From positions 5,804,815 through 5,868,814 of the forward strand of contig JAKSZT010054335.1 of NCBI GenBank assembly GCA_026826555.1: DNA of 64,000 nucleotides, read 5' to 3'. The stretch comes from Tolypeutes matacus. Taxonomy: Eukaryota; Chordata; Mammalia; Cingulata; Chlamyphoridae. Made by a program: the position numbers and the translations under genes. Shown here piece by piece: positions 46,500 through 58,830 of this stretch. The notes beneath the pieces were generated by a model that made no database searches, was not told the DNA's origin, and saw nothing but the letters and a program-made list of their open reading frames with translations. The stretch's first letter is position 1. Every line of letters begins with the position of its first letter.

Positions 46500-47610
46500 C
46501 TGTCTTGCTTGCCACTCTCTGTTCCTTGGGATGGGCGTTGTCCATCATCATCTCCTTGTTAGCTGTCCTGGGTGGGTCCAATGAACTGGAGAGTAGGTGT
46601 TAGGATTCTGCTGAAATTCACGGCTCAATTGGCACATGGAAGGACCAAAGATTTAAGTATATTTGTCAAGTATAGTGCTAATTATAGGTTCAAGTAAGAG
46701 GGGCAGAAGAGCCAGCTGTAGAGAGCCTATAAATGAGTCTAGATCTGTTACACTGGGGAGCATAAATTCCAAAGTAAGGCCCACTGACAGGGTGCAGAAT
46801 TCCTGAGCTGTCTGCCCCACTTATAGTGTCTGATGTCTCTAGAGCCCTCAGGAGACTCACTATTTGAGGCACTGTTTACTGTGGCAGTCAGTGAGATCCT
46901 GCTGAGATGTGCATAAGCGTAACGTCTGGAATGACCTCCTGACTCACTTTGAAATCTCTTAGCCATAAAAACTCATTTGTATTTACCATTTCCCCCTTTT
47001 GGTCAAAGTCTTATTCCAGATGCATTGCTAGTTGGCACTTGGTAATAACCCCTTGGTGCCAGGGAGGCTAATACCTGGGAGTTACATCCATCTACCCCAT
47101 GGGATCTAAGCCCCCTCTCAATTAGAAGCAGAGTGGGAATTACCATCCCAAAATCCTCAAGATTGGGGAATGAACAATGGACTAAAGTAGACTTACTATT
47201 ATTCTAGCAATGCAAGAACACTTATCTTTGCTATAAAGGCAGTGGCCACCAGAGGTTCTGAGGGACGGGAGAGGGAAAAATAGGTGTAATACAGGGGAAT
47301 TTTCAGGACATTGGAGTTGTCCTACATGACATTGCAGTGACAGTTACAGGCCATTGTATATTTTGTCATAACCTACAAAACTGTGCAGGACAGTGTAAAC
47401 TATAATGTAAACTGTAATCCACAGTTAGTAGCAATGCTTCAATATGTGTTCATCAATTGTAACAAATGTACCACACTAATGAGGGATGGTATTGATGTGG
47501 GAAAGTGTGGGAGGGGGAGGAGTGGGGCAAATGGGAACCCCTTGTTTTTATGTAACATTTATGTAATCTAAAGCTTCTTTTAAAATGAAAAAAAAATTAA
47601 TTTAAAAACA
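46500..47610 (+). mobile_element. L1-like element with inverted 5' part (twin priming)
   Basis: The right part (about 47095-47610) is the 3' end of the element in plus orientation and ends in A-rich sequence. The left part (46500 to about 47095) matches the 34.86-35.46 kb copy in the opposite relative orientation, so the 5' half is inverted. The whole is flanked by a perfect 15-bp duplication atcaagtgggaggga (46485-46499 and 47611-47625). It is non-coding and 5'-truncated. Confidence 0.85.
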
Positions 47611-47625
47611 ATCAAGTGGGAGGGA

Positions 47626-47716
47626 AACCAATATGGCTCAGTGGTTGAGCGCCGACTTCCCACATACGAGGTCCCAGGTTCAATCCCCAGCCTCAGTACC
47701 TAAAAAAAATATATAT
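47626..47716 (+). mobile_element. DAS-type SINE monomer
   Basis: 'ccaatatggctcagtggttgagcg...gaggtcccaggttcaatcccca' then an A-rich tail. It abuts the LINE's right-hand target duplication. Confidence 0.87.
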
Positions 47717-49079
47717 CAAGTAGAAAACAACCTAAATACCTCCAGCAGAAAACGGTTATAAATTATGGCACACCCCAACCACAAAACTCTATAAAATGAG
47801 ATAGTCTGTGTGACGTAATTACTCTGGTGCCTAGTACATATTAAGTTCCATAAATAATCATTATCGCTGCCATTATGATTTCTAGATTTCCTGAGTTAGG
47901 AACCTTACTTGGTTCCCCAGCATTTCCGAACCTATTTCACTGTGAAGCCTAGTTCTCCTCGTAATGCTGTTAACGTGGCATTCATCTCCTGGCCCACAAA
48001 CTGCCCTCTCTGCTTCACACAACCTCCATGCCCATCTCTTCACTAAACGTGAGCTCCCTCAGGGCACAGAGTGGTCCTGGCACTTTCCAAGTACTCATTA
48101 AGTAAATGCAGAATAAACTGTAATGAATGAAATAAGGGGTTTAGTCCAAATGACCTTGGGGACCCTACAACTATGACGTTGTGGATCTATGGCTCGTACA
48201 GAAACCAGAGGATCTAAATCTCAAGGGACACTTCGCCGACCTTGGGCGCAAATGGACATCAAGAGGTAACCTGCCGTGCTCCATGTAAGCTGACCACACC
48301 TCACGGGCTCCCAGGAGGGCTCCAGTTGAACCTAACTTCATCCTTTTCTATGCAGATCAACACCCACCAAATGTGATTTAATACTGAAACGTATCAACCT
48401 AGAGAACTGGACTTGTGTGAGATGACCTATAAAACAAGCCAGAGTCAGGAAACCATTTACAGACCCCTCAAAGCTGGCCTGCAAGTCTCTGACGGGTTTT
48501 CAGCTGGAAGACGGAGTCACAGCACGTGCCCTGGGGTGGGGGGGGTGGGGCAGGGAGGTGGCCCAACCCTCCCCATGGCACAGCCCGAGTGGTGCTGTGG
48601 GAGAGGCTGGAAAAGATTCCAAGGCACCTTTTCCAGGAACAACTGTTTATCCATGCTTGAACTCAGCCACATTTCTGCTGATAACCCCAGATCTCCCTGA
48701 GCTCAAAGACCAGAAATCAGCAAACAGACTCACAGGAGAGAGAGGCCGGCAGCCTGCAAGGGGAGCACCACTGGGAGAAGGGGAGGGAGCCAGGCTCTGG
48801 CTTTCTGGCCGCTGAGTCCCTGGGCCTTGATTTCCTCCTTGTGGAACTTCTGCGGCTGTTCAATGGACTACTGGCAGCAATGCAAACTACGGCGGCACGG
48901 GGCTAAGCACACAAAAAAATGCACGTACTGGTCATCTGCCTCAAATTGGCTCCTTTATTACCTGAAAGAGTCACCTCTGGATGGTCATAAAATGACATAC
49001 TTTCTAGAACACCCGTGCTCCAGAAGGCAGTGGACATTCGTAAAATAATGACGACACTAACTCTTACTGGAAGCTCCTA
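47717..49079. other. No gene seen
   Basis: Unique sequence with a G-rich spot at 48534-48560 (gggggggggtgggg-like). No splice-supported frames. Confidence 0.45.
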
Positions 49080-49260
49080 GAGTGCTGGACACCGTCCCAA
49101 GGGCTTTGGAAGCTCTAACTCAATAGCACCCATCCCATCCCCCACCCTCTCAGCCAGGGCTGTTTGCTATCAGCCCCATTTACAGCTGAGAAAACGAATG
49201 CTCAGAGAGGCTCAGCAACTTTCCAAAGGTCACAGAGCCAGGAAAAGGGGACCCCAATGC
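49080..49260 (+). mobile_element. MIR SINE relic
   Basis: 'cagccccatttacagctgagaaaacgaatgctcagagaggctcagcaactttccaaaggtcacagagcc' matches the MIR core. Confidence 0.6.
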
Positions 49261-50360
49261 GAAAACGATTCTTTGCACCTGGTCGCCTGCCTGGTCAACT
49301 GCCTTCCCCTCGCTCTAATATGCTCAGGGGTTCAGGAGCAAAGCCGCAGCAGCCCAGCCCACTGTGGGATGCCAGCCAACCCTGGCATGCCAAGCAAAGG
49401 GCTGCTTTCAGGCAGAGGGAACAAATGAGGCTTAAGAGAAGTGGGAGGGGCTGGTCCTGGGAAAGAAAGTGCCTCTGTGTCAGCGACTGAATTCTGCCCG
49501 GGAGCCTGCAGGAAGGCAGGATTCTTCTGAGCAGAGGAGTGAGAAATCCTGCAACCTGGTCAATTTTCCAGCAAAAGAGGTGCCAGGGAAGGCGGAGGAG
49601 AGGGTCCACCCGGAGGCTGGCTTTGCATCCGAGCTGAGAGGGTCCTCCAGCCTCGGGCCTGGGGCACTGGCCTCACTCTCAACTCTGTCATCAATGATGC
49701 CAGCCCAGACCGTCAGAGGACAGGAGAGGCTGTGTGAGCTTACTCCAGTTTGTCGCTGAACTTGAATTTGCTACCAAAGTGCCCATGTGCAAGTTCCTAA
49801 GAGTTTCTTCCCCTCAATGTGGGATTTTTGTGGTTGGGAACCCAAAGAGCTGTGTGACACTGAGGCGATGGCTCCAGTCCTCTGAGCCTCAGGTTCCTCC
49901 TCCAGCAAGGAGGGGATGTGTGCATCAGCAAGCCTCCTCCTAGCTAGCCCTCTCAAAGAACTGCAGAGGAGGCAGGAGAAATGGCAGGAGCAATTGCAGC
50001 CGACCAGCCCTGCCCCACTCTCTCAGGTACTTCTGGTGAAACCTTTCCCATCCACGAATAGGTGACTTCCAGCAGGAAGATCCAAGTAATACCCAGCAGA
50101 TAGAGCTGCCCTTGTTTCCCAAGGGATAAAAAAGGAAATTCCCCCATGGACAAGCTCAGAGGTTTACAGAAAACCAGAACCAAAGCTCCAGTTTGGAGGC
50201 CCAACAAGTGAAAAGGAGACAGCGGTCCTCAGTGGACCTGCTCTGCAGCCAGCAAGGGGCCTGACCTGGACTACCTGGACTATGATTTACTCAGCAAATC
50301 TGAACAATCACATCCAAGTAAAGCCAGAGCTTTCAATAAGGGACAAATCATCCACCCGGC
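49261..50360. other. No gene seen
   Basis: Unique sequence, possibly with an antisense MIR piece near 49840-49930. Confidence 0.4.
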
Positions 50361-50364
50361 TTGT

Positions 50365-50935
50365 ATCCGTCTTCTCTGGCTGTTGTAGCAAGTTATGGCA
50401 AACTTGGGGCTTAAAGCAGCTCCCACTTACTATCTCACAGTTCTGCAGGCTATAAGACTGACACGGGTCTCACCGGGCTAAAGGCAGTGCTGCAGGACTG
50501 CACCCCTTCCTGCAGGCACTGGGGAAGAGTCCGCTCACCAGCCCTTTCAGGCTGTCGGCCAAATCCAGTTCTGTGGGGCTGTGGGCTGAGGTCCCCGTTT
50601 CCTTGCTGGCCACCAGCCAGAGCTGGCTGTGCTCCAGGGGCTGCCCGTGCCCCCTCTTCTGCTCTCCATGAGCTGCTGGAGGCCCCTCTCAGGTCCTCAC
50701 GCATGGCCACACCTCAGAGCAAGCCACGGCGCACCAACTCCAGCTCACACATGGAATCTCCGGCTCCCCTCCTGCCACATCTCTGCTGCCACCTCCTCTG
50801 CTTCTTTCTCCGTCTTCTTTTTCAGGGTCTCCCGTGACTACACTGGGCTCTCACATCACCCAGGATAATCTCCCTATTGTAAGGTCAGATGATTAATAAC
50901 CTTAATTCCATCTGCAAAATTCCTCCAGAGCAGCG
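50365..50935 (+). mobile_element. MaLR/MLT-like LTR relic
   Basis: 'tccgtcttctctggctgttgtagcaagttatggcaaac...tctcacagttctgcaggctataagac' at the left, with '...aaggtcagatgattaataaccttaattccatctgcaaa' at the right, follow the standard order of a common old mammalian LTR. Confidence 0.55.
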
Positions 50936-53900
50936 TCCAGATCGGTGTTTTAGGGAATAACCAGGGGATGGAGTCTTGGAGGGACAACCTCAGCAGTACT
51001 CGGTTCTGAAGGTCCAGCTCAGCTCAGGAGATCCTGGTGAGAAGGCAAAGCAGGGGCAGCCCACAGCCACCCAGAGCCATTCAGCCCAGAAAAGGAGGAT
51101 CTGGTGCCAGGGCCGGGGACCAGCCGGGCCATGGACTGACCCCAGCTCGGCCACCACCACCTACCGCAGCCCCCGGCCAGGCGCCGTGTCTCGCTTGCAA
51201 AGTGTGGGCACCATCACCTCCTGGTTCAAGTTGCCGGGAAAAGCAGGCTCAATGGAGGCAGGGACCTGCCAGGCCCAGGATGGTGGGCCCAGGTGAGTTA
51301 AAAGTCTGAGACCTGCCCTGGGGACCACAAGCCCTGAGCAGGTGAGCACGCAGTGGAGGTACGATCACACGGGAAGGGCGGCTGAAGTCCAGGCTGCGTA
51401 AGGGTCCCAACAGAAAACGGTCCTGTGGGGCAGGATGAGACCCCAGGGCCTTGGCACTCACCTTTGGCTCCTTCATTCACTACTTCACTCCAGAAACCGA
51501 GGGCCCTGCTCAGGTGGAACCAGCCCTGGGCGGCCCACCTCTAGCCAGGTGAATCTTTTTCTCACCTTCCCACAGCTGCTTCTCTGAGCAAACAGCTGCC
51601 TGCCTAGAAGCTGATGAAACCAGCAGGTGCTGCTTTAACGTGCAGGCAGTCACAGCTCTCCTGAAGTTGTAAAACGTGGCCTGGCATTGCGCTTGGCGAT
51701 TCACACGTGGCCTCGCGTGGGGCTCGCAACTACGAGGTACTAGCGGTGGCCCCGTTACGCAGGTGAAGAAACAGGCGCAGATGAACACAGACTGGCGCGT
51801 TTCCACCGGCGCTGCTCTTTCTGTGACGTCTCACACTACTACGGGGAAATGTGCCTAAAGGGGCTCACGGTCCAAGAGAAACCAGAGGCGCACAGCCGTC
51901 GCCCCGACTCCACACGGGCCTTGGCCCCGGCCGTTCTCCTGCCTCTCTTCTCTGTCTCTCAAAATGGCCCCCTTGTCCCAACAGGGCAAAATAACCCAAA
52001 GTGAAGACCCCAGCGAGGTAGCGGAAAAGAAGTAGGCAGCCCCGGTGGGCCCAGCAAAGACGGGGCCTGGCCTCCGGGGCCAGCCGGCCGGCGAGGAGGC
52101 CTGCTCCTCCCCACGTCTCGTCTCATCTCTACCGCGCGCGCCCTTCCTGGCATGCGCGTCGAGCCAGGTCGTCGCCTTAAAGAACTGGACAGGTGGCTGA
52201 GCAGTGGAAAAGACCATGCAGAAGTCCAAAAGGAGCAGGAGACGAGCTGCAGCTCGGCAGCAGCGGTGCCAGGTGGGGGACAGGGCGAGGCTGCCGGGAA
52301 GAAGCCACCAGCTTTCCCACACACGATGCCATTTGCCCCATCAAGCGACTCCACGCTGTGGCGTGGTGGGGCCATTCTCGTTCTGAGACGCAGGGGTGGG
52401 GCACGGTTCAGCGCCTTGCCACAAGTTTTGCCTCAATTAATGTAGCAGCAGGACTGGTCGGCATTTCTTACTGCTGCACTGTTCCAACGACGGCCGCGCC
52501 GTGCCGCAAAGGGAAGGAGCACCTTGGGAAAGGAGCGTCTGTCCACCCACGAACCAGGAAGGTCTGGGAAGCCAAGACCAGTAACCACAGCCAGCCGGTC
52601 GGCGTGGTATCAGGGTAAGCGAAGACACGGGAAGGCGACGCCACCCGTCTCAGGATGAGCTGAGAGCCCCAGGGCCCCACGAGGAGAGGCCAGGACAGAA
52701 GGGGGCTGCGGCCAGGCAGTGTTAGGGTCTCCACCAGAGGGACCTGGAGGGGGACTCGAGCAGGGACCGGGCACACACGTGTGTGGCTATCCTCTCCTGC
52801 TCTCGTGCAAGCACACACATGCACACACACTTGTGAAATAAGTGACATTTTAAGGCTACACTTTTATTCTAGCTCTCCCCAAAACAACATAGAAAACTAC
52901 AGCCACTCAAAGGAAATTTCCATAACTCCAGGCAACTGGAGAAAAATGGCTCTGACCCAATCTAGTCGCAGGATCCATCCCTTTTTTCTCTCACCCTCGT
53001 TTAGCACAGAAGCAAACCCACGGGGTAAATGCCCTACGAAGTAAGGGCAAATCCCTTTCATCGATCCAGTGCTTATGAATGAAACGTGCTGCCACATGAG
53101 CAAGTTCCCCGGCCTCCAAAAGGAATTCTGCTGCCACGGAGAAAGGAAAGGCCAGGCCGCCTTCTCTAAGCCCATCCCTGTCTCCCAGGATAAGGAAGAA
53201 AAAGAACAAGAAGGCAGCTCACTCTGACGGCTTTACGTAACAGGCCCCATCTCGCCTCGCCGGCAGCAGGTTTATAACGCGCCATAAATAGCTCCTTCTG
53301 CAGAAAGAGGCCAAGAGCTTCTGTTCTCCTCTCTCCACCTCTCTCCACCCGCTGGAACCCTGAGGTGCCTCCCAGCACAGAGCGAGCCAGGGCAGCTGGC
53401 AGGCGAGGTCCGTCAGAAACCCTGAGAGCGGCCCGGAGAGCGGGAGTGGCTGCCAGCCCCAGAGGGGCAGCACTTCCCGCTGCAGGAGGAGGAAGCTGGG
53501 GTGCGGCAGCCCGGGTCGCTCTGGGCTCCCAGACCAGGAAAGCGGGGCCTTTGGACACTTCACCGCCAGCCCAGGGGGTGTGAGGTCGCAGAGCCAGGGG
53601 CCGCTCCTGGCAGACATCACGGCAGAAATCAGCAATCAGGCTCTGGAGAGGGCAGGAATGCTGGCAGCTGGCAGGGGCCACTCATGTCGGAGCCCTGCTG
53701 GGGAGCTCCTTGTTCCAGTGGGAAAACGGAGCTTCCATTTAGAGAGGAGTCGGCTGTCCTAAAATGAGAATGCCTACAGCCAGGCTGCACGGGTCAAGTC
53801 TTTTTATTGGGTATGGGGTCTCTGGGGAGGACCACTGGGAAGGCAGGCACACGTTGCCCCCAAATGTAGGCCTGACATCACCAGCCAAGAGTGGCCGCTG

Positions 53901-54295
53901 CCCTGCCGCATCCAGAATAAAGTTAATATAATAACCAGAGCGAGAAAGAGGCCCAGGAATGCGGAGTGGGGGCAGCACAGGGAGAGAACAGCGACCCCTC
54001 CCTAGGTCCTGGCTTTCACTGCACTCACTTCCCAAGAAGAGTTTGGCTTTAAGGAAAAAAACAAACAAACATGGGCCAGGCCAGGCCTGGTGCTCTAGCC
54101 CAGGGCGCGTGTGCCTGGCAACCCGAGGGGTCTGCGCCACCCCCTCCCCGGGTCACCAATGGGGAAACTGGGGCTGGAGGTAACGAGCCCACAGTCCCCA
54201 GGCACGAGAGGCAGGGCTCATGCTGGACCCAGTCTTGTTTAAGAGCATAGCACCCGAAACATGGCAATAAATGCCCGAGGCAAGAACCAGCTTAG
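50936..54295. other. No gene seen
   Basis: GC-rich unique sequence with long overlapping frames on both strands (for example 53166-53681 minus, 171 codons; 51855-52322 minus, 155 codons). None shows family motifs or paired splice sites that I can support. A first exon for the candidate TRAK1 isoform could lie in or beyond this stretch. Confidence 0.4.
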
Positions 54296-54304
54296 CTCAC
54301 CATA

Positions 54305-54489
54305 TTTTTTTTTTTTTTTAAAGATTTTATTTATTTATTCATTTATCCCCCCCTTGCTGCTTGTGCTCACTGGGTCAGCTAACCACGCCGTGCGGGCGGG
54401 CCTGCCCTCACCAGGTGGCCCCGGGAACTGAACCCGGGGCCTCCCATATGGTAAACGGGAGCCCCACTGATTGAGCCACAGCTGCTTCC
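54305..54489 (-). mobile_element. DAS-type SINE, minus strand, 11-bp target duplication
   Basis: T run and reverse tail at the left, reverse tRNA-like block at the right. ctcaccatatt (54296-54306) and ctcaccgtatt (54490-54500) differ by one base. Confidence 0.9.
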
Positions 54490-54738
54490 CTCACCGTATT
54501 CTTTTATCATTTATGTAGATTTGAAAATCTGCAGAACAAAAAATAGGGATATAAAAGGAGCAGAAAAATATATTTTTTCAAAAATTACAGAACAATGTTG
54601 ATTTGAAGACAAAGGCACTCAAAGAAACCATGAAGACCCCTGCACACTGATTTAAATATTAAAATCCACACTAGAAATGCTCGTGTATGAATTTTATGAA
54701 AGAAAACGCAATAATAAGAAGTTTAAAAGTTTTCATGG

Positions 54739-54843
54739 CTGGGGGGCATTTGTAGCTCAGTGGTTGAGTTCCTGCCTCCCACATATGAGGTCCCAGGTTC
54801 AATCCCCGATACTTTCTATTTAAAAAATTAAAAAAATTTTTTT
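54739..54843 (+). mobile_element. DAS-type SINE monomer, 13-bp target duplication
   Basis: 'ggcatttgtagctcagtggttgag...gaggtcccaggttcaatccccg'. aaagttttcatgg (54726-54738) and aaagttttcgtgg (54844-54856) flank it. Confidence 0.88.
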
Positions 54844-54856
54844 AAAGTTTTCGTGG

Positions 54857-56099
54857 AAAAACTCACAAGCAACCAAAGAAATGAAAACTATGAGATCCTA
54901 TTGTTCCAGTCTATCTAATGGGCGTGCTTTCTCCCTGTCCTAAGCCGTGGTGCTGGCAGGTGTGCCTACGGAGCCCGGCTCGCTCACACCCAGGAGCCTG
55001 CACCAAAAGCAACTCCACATCCACAATCACTCCCTGAGCAGAAACCACGGCCGTGTGCAGAGGCTTAACTCTGCTCTTCTCAGCGCCGTGGTGCACCCAC
55101 GCCATCTGCACACCTCCACCAGGGCGCCCCTCCCAACGACGGTGCAGAGAAGGGAGCGAGCACGCGGGACAGGGCAGGGCACAGGGCGGTGTGGACGGGG
55201 TCTCACTGTCCTAATAAGCCCCGGGCTCGAGGCGCCGCTCCAGCACCCACCGCCCGACGCTGGGTGAACTTACTAGCACCACTGCGCATCCCACCCGCCC
55301 ACAGCTTAGGAGGACGCCGGGTGTGAGCACATTTCCTCCCCACAGCCTCGTGGGACACAGGCGTGTTCCCTAAAGCACTTCTGCAAGCTCAGCCCCTTTG
55401 GGGACAGAAAGACCAGACACCACTAGTCACCGTATGATGGCCGGCGAGTTACGGGGCGTTAACCTCTACGCCTTTGGCTTTCTCATAAAACGGGGAGTGA
55501 CAACAGCCAGCTAAGGCAGGGCACACGGGCGTGAAGTGCACTCTAGGCACACAGTAAGCACACACTAGCCTCTGCAATCACACCCCGGAAGTGGGGGCGA
55601 GCCTCTGGGGGGAAACGGCCCTGTCTCCACGGGCGTTTTCCTACGGTCAGGCTATATACACATTTCAACACTCGTGATTCTATCCCATCCTCGTCCTGCG
55701 TGGGCAGAAACCGAGGGGAGAAAGACTTCGTGTCTGCTGCTTTCTGCCGGTCACTGCTGGGTCCTCGGCGCCTGCAACACGAGCCCGGTGTGTGGAAGGA
55801 ATCGACTGGCTCACCCCACCCCAAGCCTGCTGGACGGAACCAACCCAATCTTCCGTCCTAACCACAAACTACACAAAGAACAAGGGCCGATCCCGCTGCA
55901 GGCACAGTGGAGCTTCCCCGGGTCCTTCCCCACAGCAGGAAACGAGAAAGAATGTTTAAGGCGCGTCCTGACTGGCAGCCTCGGACGGCCTCGGAAATTG
56001 GCCTGCAAAGCTTACAAAGTCTGCAACAGGCACCAAAAAATCTTACTGAAGCGCCAAAGAGGGGCAGGAAGCTTTTGTTTTAAAACTTGTCTATGGAAT
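54857..56099. other. No gene seen, approach to CpG island
   Basis: Moderately GC-rich unique sequence. CpG density rises toward 56.1 kb. Confidence 0.4.
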
Positions 56100-56800
56100 G
56101 CGGCGTCCTTGCCACTCCGTAAGGGTTTTCGCGGGCGTGAGACCGTAGCCGCGGGTTTCTGGAAGCAGCCTGGGCAGCCATGGCAACGGGAGGGCGGCTC
56201 TTCCGACCGCAGCATCCCGGGGAAGCTCCGCACGAGCTTGCTCTTTTCCCTAAAACGCACTTGGCGCGTTCAGTGAGCCGCAGAGCCGGAAAGCGCCGCA
56301 GCCAGCAGCCCAGGCTCTGAACAGTGCCTCAGAGGCAGCAGAAGCCCCGGGCCCTGAGGGCCAGCAGCCCCGGCTCGGCGGGCGGCAGGAGAGAAGCCTC
56401 CCCACGGCCCCGGCCCCGGCCCCGGCCCCGGCCCCGGCCCCGGCCCCGGCCCGGCCGCCTCGGCTGCCTGCTCGCCGCCGCTGTGCTGCCCAAGGCAGAG
56501 CCCACCTCAGGACTGCTCAGCAGGGAGCAGCCCACGGGCAAGACCCGGGGCCACCGAGGGAGGAGGGACGGGGCTGCCAGGGGGTCTCGGGGCGCCGCAC
56601 GCCGCGAGGGCAGCAGCAAGGGGGCAGAGGGGCAGGGGTCTCCACGGGGCCTCGCCGCCCGGCTTGCCCGGGCAGGCACTCTCCTGGCGCCAGTTCCTTT
56701 CCACACAGAGAAGCAGCCTCCCTGCAGGCCCGCGGGTCCCCCTCACCGCACTCACAGCGTCACAACCGCCCCACCCGCCCCGCCTCGGGAGAGCCCACGG
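56100..56800. promoter_or_regulatory. CpG island with GGGGCC hexanucleotide tract
   Basis: The most CpG-rich segment of the window, free of recognisable interspersed repeats. It lies about 13.5 kb upstream of the candidate TRAK1 exon on the minus strand, so it is a plausible distal TRAK1 promoter, possibly bidirectional. It contains a perfect hexanucleotide array at 56406-56452. The long open frames on both strands here (about 115-170 codons) are likely artefacts of GC content. I could not identify a first exon with confidence. Confidence 0.5.
56406..56452 (-). repeat. (GGGGCC)7 hexanucleotide repeat
   Basis: Seven perfect GGCCCC units plus five bases on the plus strand, which is GGGGCC on the strand in which TRAK1 is transcribed. 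The array is uninterrupted and sits inside a CpG island. GGGGCC arrays can form G-quadruplexes and R-loops, as known from C9orf72, but no function is shown here. Confidence 0.97.
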
Positions 56801-57057
56801 GGTCCCATTTTTACCAGCCACACTGTATTTACGTTTTGAATTAATTGCCAACACTTAAAAATCAAAAGTTTTCACATAAAAAGTCTGCATTTCTCAGCCT
56901 CTCTTGCCAAATCTGAGGTCTGGCAAAGTGGTCTCATGTTCCTGAGAAGTTCCCGAGAAGTAACACTTGGCCAGGTGGAAGGAAACAGATGCCCTCCAAC
57001 TTGCCACAGACCCCACCACTCCCTAGTACTGACACCCTGCTGGTTGCATCTCTGTAC

Positions 57058-57080
57058 GTTGTCTGTCTGTCTGTCTGTTT
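57058..57080 (+). repeat. (TGTC)n microsatellite
   Basis: Five tandem tgtc units. Confidence 0.85.
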
Positions 57081-57199
57081 CTATACAGCATGTTGTAGAG
57101 AAAGAGGAGGCAAAGCTACAGAGTGGCTCTAGGTTTAAAATTTCCACCAATATAGAAGGATTCCAATCTTGACAGGGCCCCCCCTTTTTATATCAATGA

Positions 57200-58830
57200 C
57201 ATTTTACAAAATTCCAGTTAAACAGAATTTTGAAAAAGGGTTTGGTTTTAAATAAATTTCTGGCTAGCTTTATAGCTACACTTAGGAACACATAACCTGA
57301 CATAAAATGTTTTTAAGAAACATACTTAAAGTTCATACTTCAAGAATTTTCCCCATCAAATTCTACTGTTCAATTTACAAAGAGAATTTTACAAGGAATT
57401 CTATTAAAGCTTCAAAAAACAGATAATCCCTATTACACTCAAATTAATCAAGAGTATAGAAAATGTAGAAAAACTAAAATCAAAACAATTACAATAACGT
57501 CTAAATCTGGTCAATACAGTACAGAAAAATATAAACTAGAGACCTATCTCCCTCGTAAACCGATAGACACAAAAATCTTAATATATTAGCAAATAAGATC
57601 CAATACCACATTTTTAAAAAAATACATCTTATTAGCAAACAAGATTCAATGCCACATTTTTTAAAAATACATTAAAAAATAGAATAGGCATGCAAGGGTG
57701 ATTCAACATTTTTAAAACCATTATTATCTACTATATTAACAGATTCAAGGGTGAAAATGATTATATATACAAATACCAAAAAGCCCTTTAATAAAATTCA
57801 ACAACCTATTCCCAATAAAACTGTTCAATAAAATAAGAATTGACAGACTTTCTTAACATGACACACACACACCAGTCCTAAAGCCAACGCCGTCCTCCAT
57901 GGGGGACACAGCAGCATTTTCAATAAGTTTAGGAAGCAAAGACACCCACTCTCTCCACTGCTATGTAACAATGTGTTGGGACATTAGCTAATACAACTAG
58001 ATAAAAGAAATAATTAGTGGCATAAGAATGGGAAAAGCAGCAGCAAATTATCTCTTTGCAGACGATATGATCATACACCTGGAAAACCCCAAGAGCCTCA
58101 ATAACAAAACTAATGCAACTGATAAAGGAACTCAATAAAGTAGCAGAGTATATTGCCACAAAAATCAACAGCTCTCATATCCATGAACAACAACCAATTA
58201 GATCATATAAGTGGAAGGAAAACTCCATATAGTACAATAAAGACAAAATAATTAAAATTAAACTGAACAAGGAACACGCAGAACATAAGAAAATAAATAA
58301 AAGCCCCACAAAGTTTTTCATTGCGATGTGAATTTTAAGAGTCAAATATTGGGGAGCAGATATGGCCCAAGGAGTTGAGTGCCTGCTTCCCACATGGAAG
58401 GTCCCGGGTTCAGTCCATGGTGCCTCCTAAAAAACAAATAAACAAACAAGCAAACAAACAAAAAAAAAACCCAGGGGAGCCCATCTGGCTCAGTGGTCGA
58501 GCGCAGGCTTCCCACACACCAGGTCCCAATTCAATACCCAGCCACAGTACCTCAAAAAAAAAAAAAAAAGTCAAATATTGCAAACAACCTGAATGTTTAC
58601 AGATCATTTATTCAACCAAACAGGAAACATATCTATATGTGGGAGCTCCACATGAACTGACATGGAAAAGTCCCTGAACTATATTGCTAAGTGAAAAAAG
58701 AAACATAAAAATACTACCTTTTGTACAAAAAAGAAGGTGAAAGAAAAATATACGCACATAAGTGGTTTGTGGAAAGGAAAAAGGTACTGTGCCGTTTCTG
58801 TGGACACCTCTTTCCCCCTCTGGACTTTTG
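57200..58830 (+). mobile_element. Old L1 with recognisable reverse-transcriptase motif
   Basis: Frameshifted ORF2 sequence. 'tttgcagacgatatg' at 58055-58069 encodes the F-A-D-D-M catalytic signature of L1 reverse transcriptase. Later blocks near 58580-58750 resemble the ORF2 end. A SINE pair is inserted at 58351-58569. The left boundary is uncertain. Confidence 0.65.
58351..58569 (+). mobile_element. Two DAS-type SINE monomers in tandem inside an L1
   Basis: The first monomer is 58351-58471 and the second about 58473-58569, each with tRNA-like core and A-rich tail. The pair, not each unit, is flanked by gtcaaatatt (58341-58350 and 58570-58579). Confidence 0.88.

Noticed and set aside
53166..53681. 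A 171-codon minus-strand frame in a GC-rich region upstream of the candidate exon
   Set aside because: It could have been a TRAK1 first exon, but the start context, donor phase and composition do not support it clearly.
56324..56839. Arg/Pro-rich 171-codon frame across the CpG island
   Set aside because: It results from low stop density and the GGCCCC array (Pro-Arg dipeptides); the opposite strand is also open.
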